Assembly (NCBI RefSeq): GCF_012726235.1
Contig: NZ_JAASAH010000013.1
Location: 62,001-126,000, forward strand
Origin: Streptomyces sp. HNM0574
GTDB taxonomy: Bacteria > Actinomycetota > Actinomycetes > Streptomycetales > Streptomycetaceae
DNA length: 64,000 nt
Direction: 5' to 3'
Part shown: in pieces, positions 52,302 to 60,903 of the stretch
Layout of the letters: each line of letters opens with the position of its first letter
Numbering within the stretch: position 1 is the stretch's first letter
Translations under genes and position numbers: made by a program
The notes under the pieces: model-generated
What the model was told of the DNA's origin: nothing
Database searches by the model: none
The model's input: only the letters and a program-made list of their open reading frames with translations

Positions 52302-52949
52302 TCAGCCGACGGCCGCGACGGCGGGGGCCTCCGGGATGCGGAACTGCTTGCCGCAGGCGCCGCACATGATCGGCGCCTGCGCGAGCACCGAGGGGACGAC
52401 GCGGACGTTCCGCCCGCAGTCGCACACCGCCTTGACGCGTACGCCGCCGCCGGAGGAGCCGTGCCGGGCGGCGGGGCCGCGGAAGCTCTTGCCGGTGTCC
52501 GTCTCCGTCGCGGTGCTGTACGCCTTGAGCGCGCGCGCCAGGCGTTCCATCGTCGGCCGGTACCGGCGCCGGGTCTCGGGGGTGAGGCTGACCAGCGAGA
52601 AGCCGCTGCTGGGATGCGGTTCCTCGGCGTGCTCCAGGCCCAACTCCTCGGCGATCGCGAGGAAACGGCGGTTGTGGTAGCGGCCGGCCCGGGACGTGTC
52701 CCGGATACCGCGCGCTGCGGCGATGCCGTGCACGGCCTCGTGCAGCAGCCGTTCGAAAGAGAGTCCGCCGCCACAGGCGGACGACGACTCTCCGATCAGG
52801 GATTCGGGCGCGGCCAGGTCAGGCAGCTCTCCGTGGTGCCGTTGAATATCGGCCCAGGCGGCTGCCAGTTCGGCGGCGAGAACTGGTGGTGTCGTGCTCA
52901 CGTCGTGCCCAACGAGCCGGAACGCCGTGGTGTTCCGATTCCGGGTCAT
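52302..52949 (-). CDS. SprT-like zinc protein with HEXXH and C-terminal zinc ribbon
   Basis: A protein of 215 residues. H70-E71-A72-V73-H74 in LLHEAVHGIAAA is an HEXXH metalloprotease motif, with a further YHNRRFLAIAEELGLE stretch as in the SprT/SprT-like group. A C-terminal zinc ribbon uses C176, C178, C196 and C199 (CDCG...CGACG). SprT relatives include DNA-protein crosslink proteases, but the substrate of this bacterial form is unknown. The start is uncertain: ATG 52949 (used) or GTG 52901, neither with a strong ribosome binding site. A short AT-rich inverted repeat lies at the ATG (52,951-52,963). Confidence 0.75.
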   Translation of the reverse strand: MTRNRNTTAFRLVGHDVSTTPPVLAAELAAAWADIQRHHGELPDLAAPESLIGESSSACGGGLSFERLLHEAVHGIAAARGIRDTSRAGRYHNRRFLAIAEELGLEHAEEPHPSSGFSLVSLTPETRRRYRPTMERLARALKAYSTATETDTGKSFRGPAARHGSSGGGVRVKAVCDCGRNVRVVPSVLAQAPIMCGACGKQFRIPEAPAVAAVG

Positions 52950-53529
52950 CGCAAATATTTTGCACGTACCCGTCAGTTCACGCCGATGTGCTGGGACGAG
53001 GGCGGGTGGGCCGATCCGCGGCGAAGCCGCACAGCCGCCCGCAAGCCGGGACGTACCGTCGCGCATCGCGCGCCGGTCGCGGGCTCCCCCGCGCCGCTGT
53101 GCGCGCGGCCGTGCGCTGCGGGGACGGCAGGGGTTCCCCGGCGGTGGACGCAGTGACCTTAGCGCCGCTTCCTGTGCGCCCCGACGCCGGGGCCCGTCCG
53201 ACGTACCGTGCGTAACCCCTTGCGGCGCAAGGGTCCGCGTCCCGGCGCCAACAGGGCCGCGCGGGCCGGGGGTTGGCGGCGGCCGGGCGGGGGTGCTCCG
53301 GCATGCCCGGGCGGCGGGGCCGTGCCACACTGCGAATTCGGGAGGTACCGGAGAATCCGTCGCTCGCGGCGCCCGTCGGGGCGCAAAGGAGGGGCGTGCG
53401 AGACACCCCGGTGCACCCCCTGGACGCATCGGCGGTTGCGCAGTTCCCTGACGTACGGGGACGACGCGGGCAGCGGCGTCAGCGGCGGGGGAACCGGCAC
53501 ACGATTCTTCGGCGGATTGGGGCGTTGCG
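52950..53529. other. Gene-free divergent region (580 bases)
   Basis: Long open frames exist on both strands, but they are Arg/Pro/Gly-rich and match nothing I know. A GTG at 53,396 with GGAGGGG just upstream is the only well-placed start; its frame passes through the methyltransferase start in another phase and looks non-coding. An AT-rich inverted repeat GCAAA-TAT-TTTGC at 52,951-52,963 is the one regulatory-looking feature. Confidence 0.5.
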
Positions 53530-54348
53530 ATGGCACCCGCGCTCGTACAGCACCGGCACCTCGCGCAGCACACGCGCGACTGGGCCGAGATTCAGGAGCG
53601 GATGCTGGTGCCGCTGTTCGAGGCGGCGTACGAGCGGATGGACGTGGGTGAGGGGACGCGGCTGCTGGGGCTGGGCTGCGGTTCGGGGCTCGCGCTGCTG
53701 CTGGCTGCCTCGCGCGGTGCCTCCGTCGTCGGGGTCGACGCGGACGAGGCGCGGCTGGCGCTGGCGCGGGAGCGGCTGCTGCCGGAACCGGAGGCGGGCG
53801 GGCAGCCGTGGGACGCGCGGCTGGTGCTGGGTTCTCCCGGCGAGGTGCCGCCGGGCGGGCCGCCGCCGAATCTGGTCACCGCGTTCGACGCGCTGCCCTC
53901 GGCCGAGGCGCTCGCCCGTACCGCGGCCGGTGTGGAGCGCGGCACCCCCGTGGTGCTGGCGGGCTGGGGCCCGGCGGAGCGCTGCGCGGCGGCCCCGGTC
54001 CTGCGGCTGGCGGCCCGGCTCGCGGACCCGGCGGGCCCCGCGTCCGCCTCGCCCGGGACCGCCGGGGGCTGGGTGCCCGGCGGGCGGGACGATCTGGAGG
54101 AGCTGGCGCTGCGTTCGGGACTGCGGCTGGAGGGTTCGGGCCGGGTGACGTGCCCGTTCGGGTACGCGGACGTGGAGAGCGCGGTGCGGGGTCTGCTCTC
54201 GACGGGCCTGTACGAGGAGGCGGTGCGGGCGACGGATCTCGGCCTGGTCGTCAAGGAGTTGACGGAGGCGCTGCATCCGCACCGCCGGGCGGACGGCACG
54301 GTGTGGATGCCGAACCTGTTCCGTTACGTGATCGCCCGCACGGTCTGA
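53530..54348 (+). CDS. Class I SAM-dependent methyltransferase
   Basis: A 272-residue protein. Motif I LLGLGCGSGLALLLAA at 45-60 binds S-adenosylmethionine, with the acidic end of strand 2 at VVGVDADEARL. No substrate-specific motif is evident. Its opening MAPALVQHRHLAQHTRDWAE resembles small-molecule or lipid methyltransferases. Its last 25 bases overlap the 3' end of the convergent acetyltransferase gene. It is not part of an evident pathway in the window. Confidence 0.82.
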   Translation: MAPALVQHRHLAQHTRDWAEIQERMLVPLFEAAYERMDVGEGTRLLGLGCGSGLALLLAASRGASVVGVDADEARLALARERLLPEPEAGGQPWDARLVLGSPGEVPPGGPPPNLVTAFDALPSAEALARTAAGVERGTPVVLAGWGPAERCAAAPVLRLAARLADPAGPASASPGTAGGWVPGGRDDLEELALRSGLRLEGSGRVTCPFGYADVESAVRGLLSTGLYEEAVRATDLGLVVKELTEALHPHRRADGTVWMPNLFRYVIARTV

Positions 54349-54899
54349 CCGTCGCCGGGCTCCTCGCGGGTGTCTCCCGGTGGCCATTCCTCGGCGGTGA
54401 GGGCGAAGCGTTCGTGGTCGCGCCAGGCATCGTTCAGGTAGAGCATCCGCGGGGAGAAGCCCTCGTGGCGGAAGCCGAGCCGTCGGGCCATGGCGAGTGA
54501 GCGGGCGTTGTCGGGCTGGACGTTGATCTCCAGCCGGTGCAGCGCGAGCCCCTCGGGCGGCGGGGCGAAGCAGTGGCCGACGACGAGCCGCATGCCCTCG
54601 GTCATCCGGCCCGTGCCGGCGTACGGCAGGTAGCTGTCGTAGCCGAGGGAGCCGTTGCGGAAGCGGGCGCGGACGATGTTCGCGACGTTGACGCGTCCGA
54701 CGAGGCCGTCGTCCTCACGGTCGAGGATCAGCAGGGTGCGCAGCAGCGGGCCCTGCCTGCGGAGCAGGTCGGGGAAGCCGTCGGGCTCGACCGGGTTCCA
54801 CGGGCTGAGGTGGTCGGCGGAGCGGAGCACCGCCTCGCGGTAGGCGGTCTCGTCCGACGGCTGCGGGGGCCGGATGTATACGCGCATGCACGACATCAT
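54324..54899 (-). CDS. GNAT-family N-acetyltransferase, RimJ/RimL-like
   Basis: A 191-residue acyltransferase. VYIRPPQPSDETAYREAVLRS opens the fold; the acetyl-CoA loop is near YLPYAGTGRMTEGMRLVV, and LHRLEINVQPDNARSLAMARR with LGFRHEGF is the typical RimJ/RimL ending. These acetylate protein N-termini or small molecules; the substrate is unknown. ATG 54899, 54896 and 54887 are all possible; none has a good ribosome binding site. It is convergent and overlapping with the methyltransferase gene, and upstream of it lies ffh. Confidence 0.88.
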   Translation of the reverse strand: MMSCMRVYIRPPQPSDETAYREAVLRSADHLSPWNPVEPDGFPDLLRRQGPLLRTLLILDREDDGLVGRVNVANIVRARFRNGSLGYDSYLPYAGTGRMTEGMRLVVGHCFAPPPEGLALHRLEINVQPDNARSLAMARRLGFRHEGFSPRMLYLNDAWRDHERFALTAEEWPPGDTREEPGDGQTVRAIT

Positions 54900-54920
54900 C
54901 GGCCCCCGCCCGCGGGGAGA

Positions 54921-56477
54921 TCACTTCGGGGGGAGCATGTCCTTGAACTCCTGCGGGAGTTCGAAGTCGCCCGGGCCCTGGCCGGCGCCGGGGCCGAGGG
55001 CGCCGCCGTTGGCCTTGCGCTCGGCGGCCTCCTGCTCCTCCTGCTTGCGCTTCATGGGGTTGCCGGACTGGCGCTTGCCCTTGTTCTTCTTCTGCTGCTT
55101 GCCCTTGGCCTTCTTGGTGCCGCCACCGCCGGGCATTCCCGGCATGCCGGGCATCCCGCCGGGCATGCCGCCGCCCTGGGCCATCTTCGACATCATCTTG
55201 CGGGCCTCGAAGAACCGCTCGACGAGGTTCTTCACGGCGCTGACGTCGACGCCGGAGCCGCGGGCGATGCGGGCACGGCGGGAGCCGTTGATGATCGTCG
55301 GCTCGGCCCGCTCGTGCGGGGTCATCGACTTGATGATCGCGGCGGTGCGGTCGACGTCCTTCTCGTCGAGGTTGTTGATCTGCTCCTTCATCTGGCCCAT
55401 GCCGGGCATCATGCCGAGCAGCTTGGAGATGGAGCCCATCTTGCGGACCTGTTCCATCTGCGCCAGGAAGTCGTCGAGCGTGAACTCCTTGGGGCCCTTC
55501 TGCAGCTTCGCGGCCATCTTCTCGGCCTCTTGCTGGCTGAAGGTCTGCTCGGCCTTCTCGATCAGCGTGAGCATGTCGCCCATGCCGAGGATGCGGGACG
55601 CCATGCGGTCCGGGTGGAACGCGTCGAAGTCGTCCAGCTTCTCGCCGTTGGAGGCGAACATGATCTGCTTGCCGGTCACCTGGGCGACCGAGAGGGCGGC
55701 ACCGCCGCGCGCGTCACCGTCGAGCTTGGAGAGCACGACGCCGTCGAAGCCGACGCCGTCCTGGAACGCCTCGGCGGTGGTGACGGCGTCCTGACCGATC
55801 ATGGCGTCGACGACGAAGAGGACCTCGTCGGGGCTGACGGCGTCGCGGATGTCCGCGGCCTGCTGCATCAGCTCCTGGTCGATGCCGAGGCGGCCGGCGG
55901 TGTCGACGATGACGACGTCGTGCTGCTTGTCGCGGGCGTGGACGACGGAGTCCTTGGCGACCTGCACGGGGTCGCCGACGCCGTTGCCCGGCTCGGGCGC
56001 GAAGACGGCGACGCCGGCGCGCTCGGCGACGACGGACAGCTGGTTGACGGCGTTGGGGCGCTGGAGGTCGCAGGCGACGAGCATGGGCGTGTGCCCCTGC
56101 TGCTTGAGCCAGACGCCGAGCTTGCCCGCGAGGGTGGTCTTACCGGCGCCCTGGAGGCCGGCGAGCATGATCACGGTGGGCGGGTTCTTGGCGAACCGGA
56201 GCCGGCGGGTCTCGCCGCCGAGGATGCCGATGAGCTCCTCGTTGACGATCTTGATGACCTGCTGGGCGGGGTTCAGCGCCTGGGAGACCTCGGCACCGAG
56301 CGCCCGCTCCTTGACCCCCTTGATGAAGGCCCGGACGACGGGCAGCGCGACATCGGCCTCCAGCAGGGCGATGCGGATCTCCCGCGCCGTGGCGTCGATG
56401 TCCGCCTCCGACAGGCGTCCCTTGCCCCGGAGGTTCTTGAAGGTCGCTGCGAGGCGATCGGAGAGAGTGTCGAACAC
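54921..56477 (-). CDS. ffh: Signal recognition particle protein Ffh
   Basis: The SRP GTPase of 518 residues from GTG 56477. N domain 1-90, Walker A GLQGAGKTT at 107-115, later G motifs DTAGRL and TKLDG-type SKLDGDARGG, and a methionine-rich M domain (LLGMMPGMGQMKEQ, FEARKMMSKMAQGGGMPGG) for signal peptide and 4.5S RNA binding. The C-terminal Lys/Gln/Gly-rich tail of ~70 residues is an addition over E. coli Ffh. It works with FtsY, whose gene ends the window at the right. Confidence 0.96.
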   Translation of the reverse strand: MFDTLSDRLAATFKNLRGKGRLSEADIDATAREIRIALLEADVALPVVRAFIKGVKERALGAEVSQALNPAQQVIKIVNEELIGILGGETRRLRFAKNPPTVIMLAGLQGAGKTTLAGKLGVWLKQQGHTPMLVACDLQRPNAVNQLSVVAERAGVAVFAPEPGNGVGDPVQVAKDSVVHARDKQHDVVIVDTAGRLGIDQELMQQAADIRDAVSPDEVLFVVDAMIGQDAVTTAEAFQDGVGFDGVVLSKLDGDARGGAALSVAQVTGKQIMFASNGEKLDDFDAFHPDRMASRILGMGDMLTLIEKAEQTFSQQEAEKMAAKLQKGPKEFTLDDFLAQMEQVRKMGSISKLLGMMPGMGQMKEQINNLDEKDVDRTAAIIKSMTPHERAEPTIINGSRRARIARGSGVDVSAVKNLVERFFEARKMMSKMAQGGGMPGGMPGMPGMPGGGGTKKAKGKQQKKNKGKRQSGNPMKRKQEEQEAAERKANGGALGPGAGQGPGDFELPQEFKDMLPPK

Positions 56478-56553
56478 GGCGGTCGCGGATCCTTCACGTT
56501 GGGGGTCAAGTCGGCGGTCGGCCCCCAAGGGTATCCGTCCTCGCCCGAAGCAG

Positions 56554-58977
56554 TCAGCCTCGGTCGGGGGCCAGCGCCCGCCGCACCGCGGCGGCCAGCC
56601 CGGCGGCCCCCTCGGGCGGCAGCGGGGCGCCGTCGGGGCCGGTGACGTAGAAGGCGTCGACGGCGTTCCCGCCGAGGGTGCTGACGTGCGCGCTGCGTAC
56701 GGTCACGCCCGCCGTCTCCAGGGCCCGGCCGATGCGGTGCAGCAGGCCGGGGGCGTCCTCGGCGCGGACCTCCAGGACGGTGGCCAGGCGGGAGGTGCCG
56801 GGCGGCGCGGTGACCCGGGGCGGCGGCGCCTGCCGCGCGGTCCGGTGCCGCGGCCGCCGGTACGCGGCCTCGCGCGCGGCCAGCCGTCCGGGGACGTCGA
56901 GCGAGCCGTCGAGCGCCCGGACGAGGTCGGCGCGGAGCCGGGCGGCGTCCGGCGGGGCACCCAAGGCGGCGGCGACGCGCCAGGTCAGCAGCTGTACGGG
57001 CGCCGCGTCCCGGCGGGCCGGCAGGACGCGCAGTTCGGCGGAGTGCACGGTGAGCCGGTGCAGGGCCAGCAGTCCCGCGACGGCGGACAGCAGGCCCGGG
57101 CGCTCCGGTACCGCGACGGCCAGTTCGGCGCTGCCCGGCTCGCCGGCCGCGCTCAGGGTGAGGGCCGGGCCGCCGGTGCGGCGGGCCTCGGCGGCCAGGT
57201 GTTCCGCCGCGGGGGTGGGCGCCGCGGGGGCGGACGGGGGCGCCGGGGGGTCACCGGCGAGCAGGGCGTGGGTTCTGCGGACCAGGCCGTCGACGAGCGC
57301 GGCCCGCCAGGCGGACCAGGCGGCCGGTCCGGTGGCGAGCGCGTCGGCGCGGGTGAGGGCGTGCAGGAGGTCCAGCGTGAGCGGGTCGCGTACGGCGTCG
57401 GCGACGGCCCGGACGGTCTGCGGGTCGTCGAGGTCGCGGCGGGTGGCGGTCTCGGCGAGCAGCAGGTGGTGGCGGACGAGGCGGGCGAGGAGTTCGGCGT
57501 CGGCGTGGCCGTAGCCGATGCGGGCCGCGGTGTCCCGGGCGATGGTCGCGCCGGTGACGGAGTGGTCGCCGGGCCATCCCTTGCCGAGGTCGTGCAGCAG
57601 CGCGGCGACGAGCAGCAGGTCGGGGCGGCGCACGTCGCGGGCGGCGGCGGCGGCGCGGACGGCGGTCTCGATCAGGTGCCGGTCGACGGTCCACCGGTGG
57701 ACGGGGTTGCGCTGGGGGCGGCAGCGGACCCGTTCCCAGTCCGGGAGCAGGCGCGTGATCAGCCCTTCCGCGTCGAGGGCCTCCCATACGGGCACGGTCG
57801 CCTCGCCCGCGCCGAGCAGCGTGACGAGCTGCTCGCGCGCCTCGGGCGGCCACGGGACGGGCAGTGTCCGCGCGCCCGGCGCGGCGGCGGCCGTCGCGAG
57901 CCGGCGTACGGCGGGGCGTGCGAGCGGCAGCCCGGCGCGGGCGGCGGCGGCCGCGGCGCGGAGCGGGAGGACGGGGTCGAGTCCGGGGCGTGCGGTGCGG
58001 GCGAGCACGGCTTCGCCGTCGTGCTCGACGACGCCGTCGGCCAGGGGCGTGCGGGCGACGGGTGCCGGGCGCCCGGCGCGGGCGCGGGCGCGGAGGACGC
58101 GGCCGACCTCGCGCCAGGTGACCTCGCTCGCGTGGGCGAGGGTTCCGGCGGCCCGGTAGACGCGGTGGAGCAGCGCGTCGGCGTCGGGGAGGTCCAGCGC
58201 TGCGGCGATCTGGGGCTGGTCCTGGAGGGCGAGCCGGTCGGTGGCGCGGCCGGTGGCCAGGTGCAGGGTGTCGCGGATGTCGAGGAGGGTGTCGTGGGCG
58301 GCGGCCAGGCCCTCGCGGGGCGCGTCGGCGAGCCAGGAGGCGGCGACGGCGCGGAGGGCGGTGGCGTCGCGGAGTCCGCCGTGCGCCTCCTTGAGGTCGG
58401 GTTCGAGGAGGAAGCGGAGTTCGCCGTGCAGGCGGGTGCGTTCGGCGGCGAGTTCGCGGAGTGCGGGGAGCCGGCGGGGGGCGTGGGCGCGCCACCGGGC
58501 GAGGGTTTCGGTGCGCAGTGCGGCGGTGAGCGTCGCGTCCCCGGCGACGTGCCGGGCGTCGAGGAGTCCGAGCTGGGCCTTGAGGTCGGCGTCGGCGGTG
58601 TCGCGGGCCTGCGCGTGGGTGCGGACGGAGTGGTCGAGGGCGATGCCGAGGTCCCACACGGGGTACCAGACGCGGTCGGCGACGGCGGCGAGTTCGCCGG
58701 GTGGGGTGCGCCCGTCGTGGAGCAGCAGCAGGTCGAGGTCGCTGCGGGGCGAGAGCGCGCCGCGCCCGTAGCCGCCGACGGCGACGAGCGCGATCCCGGG
58801 CCGCTCGCCGAGGAGCCCGGCGAGCCACCGGTCGGTGAGCCGGGCGAGCGCGGCGCGGCGGGCGGCCCCGGTCCCGTCCGCCGCGCCGCCGTCCGGCCGC
58901 AGCAGCCGTGTCCGGGCCGTCGCGTAGTCGTCGTCCTCCGGTGGTGGACAGGCGTCGGGCGCGGGGCTGTCGGGCAC
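56554..58977 (-). CDS. glnD: [Protein-PII] uridylyl/adenylyltransferase GlnD
   Basis: An 807-residue bifunctional enzyme. The nucleotidyltransferase site is GGYGRGALSPRSDLDLLLL at 68-86, an HD hydrolase motif (LLHDLGKG) is near 460, and two ACT domains occupy the last ~180 residues (AVPERPGLLSAVAGLLALH and VRAEDAPGLLHRIGRALE). In Streptomyces it adenylylates GlnK on Y51 when nitrogen is limiting. The GTG start follows the glnK stop by one base. It is the last gene of amtB-glnK-glnD. Confidence 0.95.
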   Translation of the reverse strand: MPDSPAPDACPPPEDDDYATARTRLLRPDGGAADGTGAARRAALARLTDRWLAGLLGERPGIALVAVGGYGRGALSPRSDLDLLLLHDGRTPPGELAAVADRVWYPVWDLGIALDHSVRTHAQARDTADADLKAQLGLLDARHVAGDATLTAALRTETLARWRAHAPRRLPALRELAAERTRLHGELRFLLEPDLKEAHGGLRDATALRAVAASWLADAPREGLAAAHDTLLDIRDTLHLATGRATDRLALQDQPQIAAALDLPDADALLHRVYRAAGTLAHASEVTWREVGRVLRARARAGRPAPVARTPLADGVVEHDGEAVLARTARPGLDPVLPLRAAAAAARAGLPLARPAVRRLATAAAAPGARTLPVPWPPEAREQLVTLLGAGEATVPVWEALDAEGLITRLLPDWERVRCRPQRNPVHRWTVDRHLIETAVRAAAAARDVRRPDLLLVAALLHDLGKGWPGDHSVTGATIARDTAARIGYGHADAELLARLVRHHLLLAETATRRDLDDPQTVRAVADAVRDPLTLDLLHALTRADALATGPAAWSAWRAALVDGLVRRTHALLAGDPPAPPSAPAAPTPAAEHLAAEARRTGGPALTLSAAGEPGSAELAVAVPERPGLLSAVAGLLALHRLTVHSAELRVLPARRDAAPVQLLTWRVAAALGAPPDAARLRADLVRALDGSLDVPGRLAAREAAYRRPRHRTARQAPPPRVTAPPGTSRLATVLEVRAEDAPGLLHRIGRALETAGVTVRSAHVSTLGGNAVDAFYVTGPDGAPLPPEGAAGLAAAVRRALAPDRG

Positions 58978-58978
58978 G

Positions 58979-59317
58979 TCAGAGGGCGTCGGGGCCGCGG
59001 TCGCCGGTGCGGACGCGTACCGCGTCCTCGACGTGCTGGGTCCAGACCTTGCCGTCGCCGATCTTCCCGGTGCGGGCGGCCTTGACGACGATCTCGGTGA
59101 GCTGTTCGGCGTCCTCGTCCTCGACCAGGACCTCGATCCGCACCTTGGGTACGAGGTCGACGGTGTACTCGGCGCCCCGGTAGACCTCGGTGTGGCCGCG
59201 CTGGCGCCCGTAGCCGCTGGCCTCGGTGACGGTGAGTCCCTGGACGCCGAAGGCGCGCAGCGCCTCCTTCACGTCGTCGAGCCGGTGCGGTTTGACGACC
59301 GCGGTGATGAGCTTCAT
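58979..59317 (-). CDS. glnK: PII nitrogen-signalling protein GlnK
   Basis: A 112-residue PII protein starting MKLITAVVKPHRLDDVKEAL. The T-loop GRQRGHTEVYRGAEYTVDL carries the modification site Y51, and TGKIGDGKVW forms the C-terminal nucleotide-binding element. It senses 2-oxoglutarate, ATP and ADP and gates AmtB. ATG 59317 overlaps the amtB stop by 4 bases (ATGA). Confidence 0.97.
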   Translation of the reverse strand: MKLITAVVKPHRLDDVKEALRAFGVQGLTVTEASGYGRQRGHTEVYRGAEYTVDLVPKVRIEVLVEDEDAEQLTEIVVKAARTGKIGDGKVWTQHVEDAVRVRTGDRGPDAL

Positions 59318-60582
59318 GCGTCCACCTTCGTGTGGTCGTCGGCCGTGGCGGTGTGCGCGGGCGCGCGGCGCTCGCGGGTGGTGGAGCCGCCGACGGACTG
59401 GAAGTCGTAGGCGGTCTCGGCGTGGAAGGCGTGGTCGGCGCCGGCGGTCTCGTCCTCCTCGGAGGCGCGGAAGCCCATGGTGGCCTGGATCAGCCGGGCG
59501 AGGAGCCAGGAGACGGCGAAGGAGAAGGCGAGCACGGCCCCGGCTCCGAGGGCCTGCTTGCCGAACTGGACGAGGCCGCCGCCGTCGACGGCGAGGAACC
59601 CGACGAGGAGGGTGCCGATGAGCCCGCCGACGAGGTGGACGCCGACGACGTCGAGCGAATCGTCGTACCCCAGCTTGTACTTGAGGCTGACGGCCCAGGA
59701 GCAGACGGCTCCGGCGACGAGGCCGATGACGAGCGCGCCGAGGGCGTTGACGTCGGCGCCGGCCGGGGTGATCGCGACGAGGCCGGCGATGGCGCCGGAG
59801 GCGGCGCCGAGGGTGGTGAACGCGCCGTGCCGGACGCGTTCGTAGGCGAGCCAGCCGAGGACGGCGGTGCCGGTGGCGAGCTGGGTGTTCATGGCCATGG
59901 TGGCGGCGGTGCCGTCGGCGGCGAGCGCGGAGCCCGCGTTGAAGCCGAACCAGCCGAACCACAGCAGGGCGGCGCCGAGCACGACGAGCGGGAGGCTGTG
60001 CGGGCGCATCGGCTCCTTCCCGAAGCCGATGCGGTTGCCGACGACGAGGACGGCGGCGAGGGCGCCGATGCCCGCGTTGATGTGGACGGCGGTCCCGCCC
60101 GCGAAGTCGATGACTTCGAGTTCGTACAGCCAGCCGCCCTCGGCCCACACCCAGTGCGCGACGGGGAAATAGACGACGGTGGCCCACAGGGCGATGAATA
60201 CGGCCCAGGCGGAGAATTTGACCCGGTCCGCGAGTGCGCCGCTCATCAGCGCCGGGGTGAGAATCGCGAACATCATCTGGAAGACGGCGAAGGCGAACAC
60301 CGGGATTCCGCCGTCACCGGTGAGGGATTCGGCGGTGATTCCCCTGAGCCCGGCGAAGTCGAGATTGCCGACGACGCCGCCGGTGTCGGGTCCGAAGGCC
60401 AGCGAGTAGCCGTAGAGCACCCACAGGACGCTCAGGATGCCCAGTGAGATGAAGGACATCATCAGCATGTTGAGTGCGCTCTTGACCCGGACCATGCCGC
60501 CGTAGAAAAAGGCGAGTCCGGGTGTCATCAGCATGACCAGGAACGCACTGAGCAAGACGAATGCGGTGTCCGCGCCGTTCAT
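59314..60582 (-). CDS. amtB: Ammonium transporter AmtB
   Basis: A trimeric ammonium channel of 422 residues with about 11 membrane helices. The twin histidines of the pore are H167 in VHINAGIGA and H316 in GVHLVGGLIG. GAALLWFGWFGFNAGSAL is a family signature. ATG 60582 with GAGGAG is the true start. A cytoplasmic tail of ~40 residues ends in a charged segment. A GlnR-type box lies 90-127 bases upstream, so expression should rise in nitrogen limitation. Confidence 0.96.
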   Translation of the reverse strand: MNGADTAFVLLSAFLVMLMTPGLAFFYGGMVRVKSALNMLMMSFISLGILSVLWVLYGYSLAFGPDTGGVVGNLDFAGLRGITAESLTGDGGIPVFAFAVFQMMFAILTPALMSGALADRVKFSAWAVFIALWATVVYFPVAHWVWAEGGWLYELEVIDFAGGTAVHINAGIGALAAVLVVGNRIGFGKEPMRPHSLPLVVLGAALLWFGWFGFNAGSALAADGTAATMAMNTQLATGTAVLGWLAYERVRHGAFTTLGAASGAIAGLVAITPAGADVNALGALVIGLVAGAVCSWAVSLKYKLGYDDSLDVVGVHLVGGLIGTLLVGFLAVDGGGLVQFGKQALGAGAVLAFSFAVSWLLARLIQATMGFRASEEDETAGADHAFHAETAYDFQSVGGSTTRERRAPAHTATADDHTKVDA

Positions 60583-60671
60583 GGAACGTCTCCTCAGTAA
60601 ACGCCGTCGCGCCGCCGGGGACGGGCGGTGGGCGTTGCGGTCGGGGAAGAGCCACAGCATGGCGAGGGGGC

Positions 60672-60709
60672 GTTTCCGAGAATTGCGCCGGGTGTTTCGC
60701 GTCGGTGAC
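60672..60709 (-). promoter_or_regulatory. GlnR-type binding box upstream of amtB
   Basis: On the minus strand the pattern is GTCAC-n6-GAAAC-n6-CGCAA-n6-GAAAC, matching the GlnR consensus gTnAc-n6-GaAAc repeated at 22-base spacing, except for the third element. It lies 90-127 bases before the amtB ATG, the position where GlnR activates amtB in Streptomyces. The spacing was counted base by base. Confidence 0.85.
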
Positions 60710-60775
60710 GATGCGCTCCCGGCTGTTACGCGGCGATGAACGGCCGCGCACAGCCGCGTACGGCGCACGGCAAGA

Positions 60776-60854
60776 ACCGGCCGCGGCATCCGTCCGGTTG
60801 ACCAGGCGCGGGGGGAGCCGAGTCGGGCTGTACGGGACGGATGCCGCGGCCGGT
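60776..60854 (-). terminator. Long inverted repeat after nsdA
   Basis: A 20-bp perfect inverted repeat (ACCGGCCGCGGCATCCGTCC and its complement) encloses 39 bases that can themselves pair (AGCC...GGCT). It begins 50 bases after the nsdA stop and lies between nsdA and the GlnR box of amtB. Confidence 0.75.
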
Positions 60855-60903
60855 GGTCTGTGCGCCGCGCGGGGCGGCGGCCACGGGCGGCGGCCGGGGC
60901 GGG

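Noticed and set aside
53396..53529. GTG with a good GGAGGGG upstream, before the methyltransferase gene
   Set aside because: The frame is out of phase with the methyltransferase, runs into it, and has Arg-rich composition typical of non-coding frames.
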